Shown one piece after another: positions 22,763-30,532 of a stretch of DNA of 50,742 nucleotides. A program made the position numbers and the translations under genes. Source of the DNA: Mycobacteriales bacterium (GTDB taxonomy: Bacteria > Actinomycetota > Actinomycetes > Mycobacteriales > CADCTP01); contig DASYKU010000088.1 in assembly GCA_035995165.1 (NCBI GenBank), forward strand, positions 1 to 50,742, read 5' to 3'. Every line of letters begins with the position of its first letter. The stretch's first letter is position 1. Under the pieces are notes generated by a model that had not been told where the DNA came from, made no database searches, and saw only the letters and a program-made list of their open reading frames with translations.

Positions 22763-22894
22763 ACCGCGGCCGGCCGCGCCCGTCCCGCGGCGGCCGGCCG
22801 CGCCGCCCTTGCGACGGCCGGGCGCCCGCCCGTGACGGCCGGCCGGGTCACCGCGACGGCCGGTCGGCCGCCCGCGACGGCCGGTGGGCCGGCG
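22763..22894. repeat. 21-bp tandem repeat upstream of the MmyB-type regulator
   Basis: Four units of exactly 21 bp begin at 22811, 22832, 22853 and 22874 (GCGACGGCCGGTCGGCCGCCC and variants), with more degenerate copies to the left. The unit reads ATAGRPP in the frame of the following regulator gene, but a good leaderless promoter lies between repeat and start codon, so it is probably untranslated. There is no separate gene here. Confidence 0.8.
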
Positions 22895-22915
22895 CTGGGG
22901 GATAGCCTGCGGCGG

Positions 22916-23701
22916 GTGGGGACGGAGACCGCGGACCGCACGGGATTCGGCGCGTTGCTGCGCCAGTGGCGACAGCGCCGCCGGGTGAGCCAGCTCGATC
23001 TCGCCCTGGCCGCGGACGTCTCCGCCCGGCACGTCAGCTTCCTGGAGACCGGCCGGTCCCGGCCCAGTCGGGAGATGGTGCTCCGGCTGGCCGAGCGGCT
23101 GGACGTGCCGCTGCGGGACCGCAACCCGCTGCTGCTCGCGGCCGGGTTCGCGCCGTCCTACCCGCAGCGGGCGTTCGAGGACCCGGTGATGTCGCCGGTG
23201 CGGGACGCGGTCGGCGCGATCCTGGCCGGCTACGAGCCGTACCCGGCTCTCGCGGTCGACCGCGGCTGGGACCTGGTCGCGGCCAACGCCGGCGTCGCCG
23301 TGCTCACCGTGCCGGCGGCGCCGGAGCTGCTCGCCCCGCCGGTGAACGTGCTGCGGCTGTCCCTGCACCCGGACGGCATGGCCGGCCGGATCGTGAACCT
23401 GGCCCAGTGGCGGCACCATGTGCTCGGCCGGCTGGCCCGGGAGGCCGCCGCGAGCGCCGACGACGGGCTGGCCGAGCTGCACCGCGAGCTCGCCGCCTAC
23501 CCCGGCGGCAGCGAGGCCGGCGGGCCCGAGCAGTCGGTCGCGGTGCCGCTGCGGTTACGGGTGGACGGTCGCGAGCTGAGCTTCCTCAGCACGGTCACCA
23601 CGTTCGGCACCGCCCTGGACATCACCGCGGCGGAGCTCAGCATCGAGGCGTTCCTCCCGGCGGACGAGGCGACCGCCGAAGCCCTGCGACGAACCCTCTA
23701 G
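22916..23701 (+). CDS. XRE regulator with MmyB-like ligand-binding domain
   Basis: 261 residues. The N-terminal HTH is GFGALLRQWRQRRRVSQLDL through ADVSARHVSFLETGRSRPS. The following domain (about residues 95-260, with VDRGWDLVAANAGVAVL and NVLRLSLHPDG) is the MmyB-like PAS-type fold that binds fatty-acid-like ligands. GTG 22916 has TAGCCT (22903-22908) 7 nt upstream, so a leaderless mRNA is likely. Such regulators usually control a neighbouring oxidoreductase or NTF2-like gene, which fits the cupin/NTF2 pair. Its stop overlaps the kinase stop by 4 bp. Confidence 0.88.
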   Translation: MGTETADRTGFGALLRQWRQRRRVSQLDLALAADVSARHVSFLETGRSRPSREMVLRLAERLDVPLRDRNPLLLAAGFAPSYPQRAFEDPVMSPVRDAVGAILAGYEPYPALAVDRGWDLVAANAGVAVLTVPAAPELLAPPVNVLRLSLHPDGMAGRIVNLAQWRHHVLGRLAREAAASADDGLAELHRELAAYPGGSEAGGPEQSVAVPLRLRVDGRELSFLSTVTTFGTALDITAAELSIEAFLPADEATAEALRRTL

Positions 23702-25206
23702 TCCAGCGGCAGCTGCGGCGCCAACCGCCGCAGCGACCGGTACGTCGGCACCAGTGCGTCGTACAGCTCGGCGAAGACCGGCCGCAGCGACGCGTAGACC
23801 CCGCTGGCGGACGCGTCCGGCCGGACCGTGTCCTCGATCCGGACCAGGTCCGCGGCGACGTCGATCGAGTCGACCAGCCCGAGCGCCTGCATGCCGAGCA
23901 GCGCCGCGCCGAAGCCGGACCCCTCGTGCCCGGCCGGGAACTGGACGTCCATGCCGAGGGTGTCGGCCAGGATCTGCCGCCACAGCGGGCTGCGGGCGAA
24001 CCCGCCGGTGGCCCGAATGGACCGGACCTCGTTGCCGGCCGCCCGCATCGACTGCAGCACCAGGGCGAGCTGCTGGCAGACCCCCTCGATCGCGGCCCGG
24101 AGCAGGTGCTCGCGCCGGTGCTCCCGGGTCAGCCCGATGTACGCCCCGCGCGGCAGCGCGCTCCAGTGCGGCGCCCGCTCGCTCAGCAGGTACGGCAGCA
24201 TGATCAGCCCGCCGCACCCGGCCGGGACCCGGCCCGCCAGTTCGAGCAGGGCGGAAGGATCGGCGCCGATGTCCGGCGCCAGCGCGGACCCGGCCCAGTC
24301 CAGCACGATCCCGCCGTTGTTGATCGCGCCGCCGACGACCCAGCGGTCCGCGGTGAGGGCGTAGCAGAACACGCCGCCGAGCGGGTCGACCGCCGGCTTC
24401 TCGACCATCACCCGCAGCGCGCCGCTGGTGCCGATCGAGCAGGCGGCCACGCCCGGGTCGACGGCGCCGAGACCGAGGTTGGCCAGCGGGCCGTCACCGG
24501 CTCCGACCACCACCGGGGTCGCCGCCGGCAACCCGAGCCGGTCGGCGACCGAAGTGGACAGTCCCGGCAGGACCGTCGTGGTCGGCACCAGCTCCGGCAG
24601 CTGCTCGGCCGTGATGCCGGCCAGCTGCAGCGCCTCGGAGTCCCAGGACAACGTCGAGATGTCCATCAGCCCGGTCCCGGACGCCAGCGAGTGGTCGGTC
24701 ACCAGCGCGTCGCACATCCGGGACAGCACGAAGTCCTTGATCCCGACCCAGGACGCGACCTGCTCGTGCAGCTTGGGCTGCTGCTCGCGGAACCACATCA
24801 GCTTCGGTAGCGGCGCCATCGGGTGCACCGGCGTCCCGGTCCGGCGGTGCAGTGCCAGCCCGCCCGGCGTCGCCCGCAGTCGCTCCGCCTGCGCCGACGC
24901 CCGCGAGTCCGCCCAGGACAGCGACGGCGTCAGCGGCGCGCCGTCGGCGTCCAGCCCGATCAGCGTGTGCATGGCCGAGCTGAACGACAGCCCGGCCACC
25001 GGACCGTCCACTTCGGACACCACTTCCCGCACCGACGTGACCACCGCCTCCAGGATCAGGGCCGGGTCCTGCTCGGCCCAGCCCGGGTGCGGCTCGTCCA
25101 GCGGATAACCGGCCGAGGCGCTGGCGACCTCGGTCCCGCCGGTGTCGTACGCGACCGCCTTGGTGCTCGTGGTCCCGAGATCGACCCCGATCACCACGCC
25201 GGTCAT
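23698..25206 (-). CDS. FGGY-family sugar kinase, probably gluconokinase
   Basis: 502 residues, full-length FGGY kinase. GVDLGTTSTKAVAYD is the phosphate-1 motif, SIGTSGALRV and ATGGFARSPLWRQILAD are conserved ATP-site blocks. FGGY members phosphorylate many sugars and polyols. Gluconate is favoured because the start codon overlaps the stop of a GntP-type gluconate permease gene (4 bp) and the GxSFSSAMHTLIGLD region resembles Bacillus-type GntK. The product would be 6-phosphogluconate for the pentose phosphate pathway. Confidence 0.85.
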   Translation of the reverse strand: MTGVVIGVDLGTTSTKAVAYDTGGTEVASASAGYPLDEPHPGWAEQDPALILEAVVTSVREVVSEVDGPVAGLSFSSAMHTLIGLDADGAPLTPSLSWADSRASAQAERLRATPGGLALHRRTGTPVHPMAPLPKLMWFREQQPKLHEQVASWVGIKDFVLSRMCDALVTDHSLASGTGLMDISTLSWDSEALQLAGITAEQLPELVPTTTVLPGLSTSVADRLGLPAATPVVVGAGDGPLANLGLGAVDPGVAACSIGTSGALRVMVEKPAVDPLGGVFCYALTADRWVVGGAINNGGIVLDWAGSALAPDIGADPSALLELAGRVPAGCGGLIMLPYLLSERAPHWSALPRGAYIGLTREHRREHLLRAAIEGVCQQLALVLQSMRAAGNEVRSIRATGGFARSPLWRQILADTLGMDVQFPAGHEGSGFGAALLGMQALGLVDSIDVAADLVRIEDTVRPDASASGVYASLRPVFAELYDALVPTYRSLRRLAPQLPLD

Positions 25207-26702
25207 ATGACGAGGTTGAGCAGCAGGACACAGATCAGGCCGACGACCGAGATCAGCGTCTCCATCACCGACCAGGTCTTGATGGTCTGCCCGACTGTCA
25301 GCCCGAAGTACTCCTTGACCAGCCAGAAGCCGGCGTCGTTGACGTGGGAGAAGAACAGCGAGCCGGCGCCGATGGCGAGCACCAGCAGCGCGACCTCGGG
25401 CTTGTCCATGCCCGCGGCCAGCGGGGTGACGATGCCGGCGGCGGTGATGGTGGCGACGGTGGCCGAGCCGGTCGCGAGCCGGATCCCGACCGCGACCAGC
25501 CAGGCCAGCAGCAGCGCGGAAATGTTGGCATCCTTGGCCCAGTCGGCGATCACGTCCCCGACCCCGGCGTCGACCAGGGTCTGCTTGAACCCGCCGCCGG
25601 CCGCGACGATGAGCAGGATGCCGGCGATCGCGGGCAGCGCGCCCCCGACGGTGCCGGAGATCCGGGCCTTGTCCATGCCGGAGCCGAGACCCAGGGTGAC
25701 CATCCCGAACAGCACGCCGGCCAGCAGCGCGACCACCGGGTTGCCGATGACCTCGAGGAACTGCCGCGGCTCGGTGCCCTCGTCCAGGGCGATCTCGCCG
25801 ACCGCGCGCAGCAGCATCAGCAGCACCGGCAGCAGCACGGTCGCCACCGTCGCCCCGAACCGGGGCCGCCGGCGCGGACCGCCGACGTCGGTCGTGTCCG
25901 GGCCGCCGGTGCCCGCGTCGGTCCCGGTCACGTCGGCCTCGGGATGGGTGATGTCACCGGCGCCGGTGCGGGCGGAGCCGCCGGTCCGGGAACCGGCGGA
26001 CCCGACCGCGGCTGGCGTACGGTCTGCCGCGTCGAGCAGGGCCGGCGCGTGCACCGGGACGTACTTGGTGATGAACGTGCCGAACAGCGGCCCGGCCACG
26101 ATCACGCACGGAATGGCGATCAGCAGACCGAGCGCCAGGGTGGTGCCGAGGTCGGCGTTCAGGACGCCGATCGCGGCCAGCGGCCCGGGGTGCGGCGGGA
26201 TGAACCCGTGCAGCACGGACAGGCCGGCCAGCGCCGGGATGCCCACCCGCATCAGCGGTTGATCGGTCCGGCGGGCGACCAGCAGCACGATCGGGATCAG
26301 CAGCACGACACCGACCTCGAAGAACAGCGGGATGCCGATGAGGGCGGCGGCACCGGCCATCGCCCACGGCAACGCCCCGCCCGACACCTTGTCGGTGATG
26401 GTCTGCACGATCCGTTCGGCCCCGCCCGAGTCGGCCAGCAGGCCGCCGATCATGGCCCCGAGCGCGATCAGCAACCCGACGCTGCCGACGGTGGAGCCCA
26501 GCCCGGCCACGAAGCTGTCGACGGTGGGCGTCGGCCCGAGCCCGGCCACCAGGCCGAGCACCGCCGAACCGAGGATCAGGGCCAGGAAGGGGTGCATCTT
26601 GGCCCAGGTGATCAGCACCACCACCGTCGCGATGCCCAGCAGCGCCGCGAGCAGCAGCACGCTGTTGTTGGTGGAATGGGCCGCGGCCGCCGCGAGTGTC
26701 AT
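25203..26702 (-). CDS. GntP-family gluconate:H+ symporter with a hydrophilic loop insert
   Basis: 499 residues with about 12-14 membrane segments. MHPFLALILGSAVLGLVAG, the GIPLFFEVGVVLLIPI helix and FIPPHPGPLAAIG are typical of GntP. It imports gluconate or related sugar acids with protons. An unusual Gly/Thr/Asp-rich stretch (about residues 222-275, AGSRTGGSARTGAGD and later) enlarges the central loop. GAGGAG precedes the ATG. It is translationally coupled to the kinase and lies 69 bp after bioY on the same strand. Confidence 0.9.
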   Translation of the reverse strand: MTLAAAAAHSTNNSVLLLAALLGIATVVVLITWAKMHPFLALILGSAVLGLVAGLGPTPTVDSFVAGLGSTVGSVGLLIALGAMIGGLLADSGGAERIVQTITDKVSGGALPWAMAGAAALIGIPLFFEVGVVLLIPIVLLVARRTDQPLMRVGIPALAGLSVLHGFIPPHPGPLAAIGVLNADLGTTLALGLLIAIPCVIVAGPLFGTFITKYVPVHAPALLDAADRTPAAVGSAGSRTGGSARTGAGDITHPEADVTGTDAGTGGPDTTDVGGPRRRPRFGATVATVLLPVLLMLLRAVGEIALDEGTEPRQFLEVIGNPVVALLAGVLFGMVTLGLGSGMDKARISGTVGGALPAIAGILLIVAAGGGFKQTLVDAGVGDVIADWAKDANISALLLAWLVAVGIRLATGSATVATITAAGIVTPLAAGMDKPEVALLVLAIGAGSLFFSHVNDAGFWLVKEYFGLTVGQTIKTWSVMETLISVVGLICVLLLNLVI

Positions 26703-26771
26703 CCGCGTCTCCTCGTCGTCGGGGGACGCTTCTGGTCTGCCCGCTGTGCCGGCGCGACACTCACTCCCCGG

Positions 26772-27386
26772 TCAGCCGAGGCGGTCGGCCTTGCGGACTA
26801 CCCACCAGGCGCCGGGCAGCGCGACCCCGGCGATCGCGGCCTTGACGATGCCGCCGACGATGAACGGGGTGAACCCCGCGCTGACGGCCTGGGACGCGCT
26901 CAGGTGCGCCGCGACCGCCAGCCACGGCACGCCGATCGCGAAGATGACCAGCTGGCCGAGCGCGAACAGCGGCAGCGCCCGGGTGATGCGCCGGTCCTGG
27001 CCCTGCCGGGCCGCCAGCCCGATCAGGTACGCCGCGGGCAGGAACCCGATGATGTAACCGCCGGTGGCGCCGAAGACCACGTGCAGCCCGCTCGCGGCGT
27101 CGGAGTAGAACGGCAGCCCGACCGCGCCGAGCACCAGGTAGAGCGCCTGACCGGCGAAGCCGCGGGCCGGGCCGAGCGCCGCCGCGGTGAGCACGACCGC
27201 GAGCGTCTGCCCGGTGATCGGCACCGGCGAGCCGGCGACCGGGATCGCGACCTGGGCCAGCAGCGCGGTGAGCAGCGCGGCGCCGGTGACCAGGATCGCG
27301 TCGCGGACGCGGGCTCCCGGGATCACATCGGCGAGCACGAGCGTGCGGGCGGGTCCACGGGCAGGCAGGGACGCGGCGGTCGCCAT
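26772..27386 (-). CDS. bioY: BioY biotin transporter S component
   Basis: 204 residues with about six hydrophobic segments. PVPITGQTLAVVLTAAALGP, GATGGYIIGFLPAAYLIG and the GF.PFIVGGIVKA segment are BioY hallmarks. BioY binds biotin in the membrane and works alone or with an ECF module; no EcfA/T gene is nearby. ATG 27386 is chosen from GGAGGATTTG before it. It is upstream of gntP on the same strand, but a functional link between biotin and gluconate is not evident. Confidence 0.9.
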   Translation of the reverse strand: MATAASLPARGPARTLVLADVIPGARVRDAILVTGAALLTALLAQVAIPVAGSPVPITGQTLAVVLTAAALGPARGFAGQALYLVLGAVGLPFYSDAASGLHVVFGATGGYIIGFLPAAYLIGLAARQGQDRRITRALPLFALGQLVIFAIGVPWLAVAAHLSASQAVSAGFTPFIVGGIVKAAIAGVALPGAWWVVRKADRLG

Positions 27387-27511
27387 CAAATCCTCCGGTA
27401 CGTCTGGGTGCGAGGCCTCCCGATCCTGCCCGATCACCGCTGTGCAGCGCTGGCGGGGACTTCCTTTGCCCAACTATGGTGTTCGTACGGGTTCCTGCCC
27501 GAGGAGTACCG

Positions 27512-28147
27512 ATGGTCCGGTTCCGTTGCGCGTCCGTGCTCGTCGCGTTCGTGCTCGCAGTGAGCGGGATCGCACTCCCGGCATCGGCCGCCGGCGTCAC
27601 GGTGGCCGGCGGGGACGTGCTCGCCCGGGCCGGCGGCAGCCGCTGCACGCTCGGCTTCACCGTCACCGGCCGCGGCATCCTGGCCGGCCGCTGCGGCCCG
27701 GTCGGCACCCGGTGGTCGGCCGGGACCACCTCGGTCGGCGTGGTCAGCACGGTGTTCGCGAGCACCGGGCTCACGCTGATCAGCATCGACAACCCGGCCG
27801 TCGTCCAGCTGCACGGGGTCCGCAACGGCGCCGCGCTGATCCCGATCAGCGCGGCCGGGACGTCGTTCGTCGGCCAGTCGGTGAAGGAGCTGTCGCCGGT
27901 CACCGGGCTGCACTCGGGCACGGTCACCGCGCTCAACGCGACCGTGACGTTCCCCGAGGGCACGATGACCGGCCTGGTCCGCAGCACGCTCTGCCCGGAC
28001 ACCGGCGGCACCGGGACGCCCGTCTTCAGCGGCTCGACCGGCCTGTCGATGGTGGTCGGCGGCGCCGGCAACTGCACCTCCGGCGGCACCACCTACAGCC
28101 AGCCGATCGCCCCGCTCCTGGCCCAGACCGGCCGCGCCATCTTCTAG
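27512..28147 (+). CDS. Secreted streptogrisin-like S1 protein with no catalytic triad
   Basis: 211 residues: Sec signal (1-27, ending ASA), then a chymotrypsin-fold domain like Streptomyces streptogrisins (CTLGFTV, THSGTVTALNATV-like GLHSGTVTALNATV, GAGNCTSGGTTYSQP). Three catalytic positions are changed: TAGHC becomes LAGRC (Arg60), the Asp of NDYG becomes Gly86 by alignment, and GDSGGP becomes GGTGTP (Thr167). The Cys pairs 45/61 and 161/188 are kept, so the fold should be stable. There is no pro-region between signal and domain. It cannot be a normal serine protease and is more likely a binding protein or inhibitor. TATGGT (27475-27480) and GAGGAG (27501) support the start. Confidence 0.85.
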   Translation: MVRFRCASVLVAFVLAVSGIALPASAAGVTVAGGDVLARAGGSRCTLGFTVTGRGILAGRCGPVGTRWSAGTTSVGVVSTVFASTGLTLISIDNPAVVQLHGVRNGAALIPISAAGTSFVGQSVKELSPVTGLHSGTVTALNATVTFPEGTMTGLVRSTLCPDTGGTGTPVFSGSTGLSMVVGGAGNCTSGGTTYSQPIAPLLAQTGRAIF

Positions 28148-28791
28148 CCGCCGGGCCGCACCAGGCCGGTCTCGTACGCGTGGACGACCGCCTGGGCGCG
28201 GTCGCGCAGCCCGAGCTTGGCCAGGACGTGGCTGACGTGGGTCTTCACGGTCTGCTCGGCCACCACGAGCCGGTCGGCGATCTCGGCGTTGGACAGCCCG
28301 CGGGCCAGCAGGAGGAGCACCTCGCGCTCCCGCGCGGTCAGCTCCGGGGTGCCGCGGGGCGACATCGACGGGGTCAGCCCGGCCGAGACGACCTGCTCGA
28401 CCAGCCGCCGGGTCACCGAGGGCGCCAGCAGCGCGTCGCCGGCGGCGACGATCCGGACCGCCTCGGCCAGCTCGGCCGGGCGGGCGCCCTTGAGCAGGAA
28501 GCCGCTCGCTCCCGCACGCAGCGCGCGGTAGACGTACTCGTCCGCGTCGAAGGTGGTCAGGACGAGAACCCGCGGGCCGGTCATCTTCTCGGTCGCGGTC
28601 AGGCCGTCCATACCCGGCATCCGGATGTCCATCACGACCACGTCGGGGGTGGTCCGGTCGGCCTCGGCCAGCGCGGCGGCGCCGTCCGCGGCCTCGCCGA
28701 CGACCTCGATGTCCGGCTGCGCGCCGAGCAGGGCCGCGATCCCGGCCCGCACCATCTCCTGGTCGTCGACCACGACCACCCGAATAGTCAC
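28144..28791 (-). CDS. NarL/FixJ-family response regulator
   Basis: 215 residues. The receiver domain has the acidic pair DD (9-10), phospho-acceptor Asp55 (VVVMDIRMPG) and Lys in FLLKG. The LuxR-type HTH near the end is LTAREREVLLLLARGLSNAEIA. GTG 28791 overlaps the kinase stop (GTGA). It is the last gene of a sensor/kinase/regulator operon. Its stop overlaps that of the S1-like gene by 4 bp, so the two converge without a gap. Confidence 0.92.
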   Translation of the reverse strand: MTIRVVVVDDQEMVRAGIAALLGAQPDIEVVGEAADGAAALAEADRTTPDVVVMDIRMPGMDGLTATEKMTGPRVLVLTTFDADEYVYRALRAGASGFLLKGARPAELAEAVRIVAAGDALLAPSVTRRLVEQVVSAGLTPSMSPRGTPELTAREREVLLLLARGLSNAEIADRLVVAEQTVKTHVSHVLAKLGLRDRAQAVVHAYETGLVRPGG

Positions 28792-29945
28792 CCGTCCCCC
28801 TGCCCCCGCGACACCCCGGACGGGTCCGGCCCCGCGCCGGACGGGCCCGGCTGGTCCAGGGGCAGGGCGGCGTCGACGCGCCAGCCGCCGTCGGGTCGCG
28901 GTCCGGCGTCCAGCCGGCCGCCGACCAGGGCGACGCGCTCGCGCATGCCGGCCAGACCGTACCCGCGACCCGGGACACCGTCGCCCCCGGCGGAGTTCAC
29001 GACCGTGACCCGCAGCGAGCCCGGCTCGGTGCCGACGGTGACCGAGGCCGACGCCGACGGCGCGTGCCGGCGGACGTTGCTCAACGCCTCCTGCACCAGC
29101 CGGTACGCGGTGAGCTGCACCGCCGCCGGCACCTCCCGGTCCGTCCCGGTCACCGTCAACGGCACCCCCCCGACGAGCGCGGGCAGGTCGGCCAGCCCCG
29201 GCAGCGGCGCGGTGCCGGAGCCCGCGCCGGGATCGCGCAGCACGCCCAGCACGTGCCGCAGCTCGGTCAGCGACTGCCGCGCCGCCTCCGCGATCGCGTC
29301 GAACTCGGCCGCGACGGCGGGGGAGACGTCCGGCAGCCGGTGCGGCGCGCTGTCGGCCCGGACCGTCACCACCGACAGCCCGTGCGCGATGACGTCGTGC
29401 AGCTCGCGGGCGATCCGGGCCCGCTCCCGCAGCACCTCCCGCTCGGCCTCGGAGTGGAGCACGTTCTGCCGCGCGTCGGCCCGGCCGCGGACCAGGTACC
29501 CGCCGGCCAGCGCGGCCGCCGTCAGCGCCAGCGCCGGCAGCAGTCCGGCCCACCGGCCCCGGTCCGGCGCGACCAGCAGCGGGACCGCGCCGGTCGCGAC
29601 CACCGACGCCCACACGCCCGCCAGGGCCGGCGGCGACATCCGGGCGCCGAGCACGGCCAGCACCGGCAGCGCCGCCAGCATGCTGGTCACCGCCCAGGGC
29701 CAGGGCTCGTCGGCGCTCACCGGCCGGGTCGCGACCGCGGTCAGCACGGTCGCCGCCAGCGTCCCGGCCCAGGCGACCAGCGGCCGGGACCGCGCCAGGG
29801 CCAGCGGCGCCGCCCGCAGCAGGCTCAGCCCGAGCGCGGCGACCAGGCCCAGCCGGTAGTGCTGGTGCAGGTCGAGCGAGCCGAGGCCGAGCACGGCAGC
29901 GGCCAGCAGCGCGAGCAGCGTGATCGGGTTCCGCACGGGGGACAC
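28788..29945 (-). CDS. NarX/DesK-type sensor histidine kinase
   Basis: 385 residues. Five to six N-terminal membrane segments (to about residue 150) lead to a HisKA_3 domain with ARIARELHDVIAHGL (His183) and a HATPase_c domain containing GYGLAGMRERV. There is a short Pro/Gly-rich end. It phosphorylates the response regulator whose GTG overlaps its stop. GTG start at 29945 is 4 bp after the small sensor gene, so the three genes are cotranscribed. Confidence 0.9.
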   Translation of the reverse strand: MSPVRNPITLLALLAAAVLGLGSLDLHQHYRLGLVAALGLSLLRAAPLALARSRPLVAWAGTLAATVLTAVATRPVSADEPWPWAVTSMLAALPVLAVLGARMSPPALAGVWASVVATGAVPLLVAPDRGRWAGLLPALALTAAALAGGYLVRGRADARQNVLHSEAEREVLRERARIARELHDVIAHGLSVVTVRADSAPHRLPDVSPAVAAEFDAIAEAARQSLTELRHVLGVLRDPGAGSGTAPLPGLADLPALVGGVPLTVTGTDREVPAAVQLTAYRLVQEALSNVRRHAPSASASVTVGTEPGSLRVTVVNSAGGDGVPGRGYGLAGMRERVALVGGRLDAGPRPDGGWRVDAALPLDQPGPSGAGPDPSGVSRGQGDG

Positions 29946-29949
29946 GGTC

Positions 29950-30498
29950 TCAGACCTGGTGGACCCAGAGGTCCAGGAACACCGCGCCGGCCAGCACGAC
30001 GACCGCGCTGGTGACGCCGACGGGGACGCCGACCCGGCCGCCGCCGAGCAGCGCGCCGGCCAGCCGCCGCTGCAGTGCGGTCAGCCCGCGGACCAGCCAG
30101 AGCCCGACCGGCACCAGCGCGAGCGCGAGGACCGCGTGCACGGTCCAGGCGCCGGCCAGCGTCGGCCCGCCCCAGGCGTCGGTGTAGCCGTCGCCGACGA
30201 CGAACCCGTAGAGCAGGTTGCGGATCGTGTTGGGCACCAGCAGGAGCGCGAGCCAGAGGCCGACCACGCCCAGCGGGATGCTCAGCAGTGCGTACGCGAT
30301 CGTGCCGCTCAGCCGGGCGCGATTCCCGACCGGAGCGCCGAGCAGGCGTTGGACGACCCGCTGCTGCAGCCGGGCCGACCGGCCCGGCTGGCCGGTGAGA
30401 GTGAGCCCCAGCGCGGCCAGGCCGACCGGCGCCGACACCGCCCCGTACGCGACCCGTCGCCAGGTCTCCGCCCCGAACGTCCTGCGCAGGATCTCCAT
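29950..30498 (-). CDS. Putative sensor membrane protein of the two-component operon
   Basis: 182 residues with four hydrophobic segments: about 21-37, 66-88, 116-137 and 157-176. RRVAYGAVSAPVGLAALGLT and LSGTIAYALLSIPLGVVGLWLALLL resemble the Sensor domain (PF13796) found at the N-terminus of many actinobacterial histidine kinases. Here it is a separate gene immediately before the kinase, so sensing may be split between two membrane proteins. The ligand is unknown. Confidence 0.75.
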   Translation of the reverse strand: MEILRRTFGAETWRRVAYGAVSAPVGLAALGLTLTGQPGRSARLQQRVVQRLLGAPVGNRARLSGTIAYALLSIPLGVVGLWLALLLVPNTIRNLLYGFVVGDGYTDAWGGPTLAGAWTVHAVLALALVPVGLWLVRGLTALQRRLAGALLGGGRVGVPVGVTSAVVVLAGAVFLDLWVHQV

Positions 30499-30532
30499 GC
30501 CCCGACGCTAGGAAGAAGTGCGCCGGGAAGCG

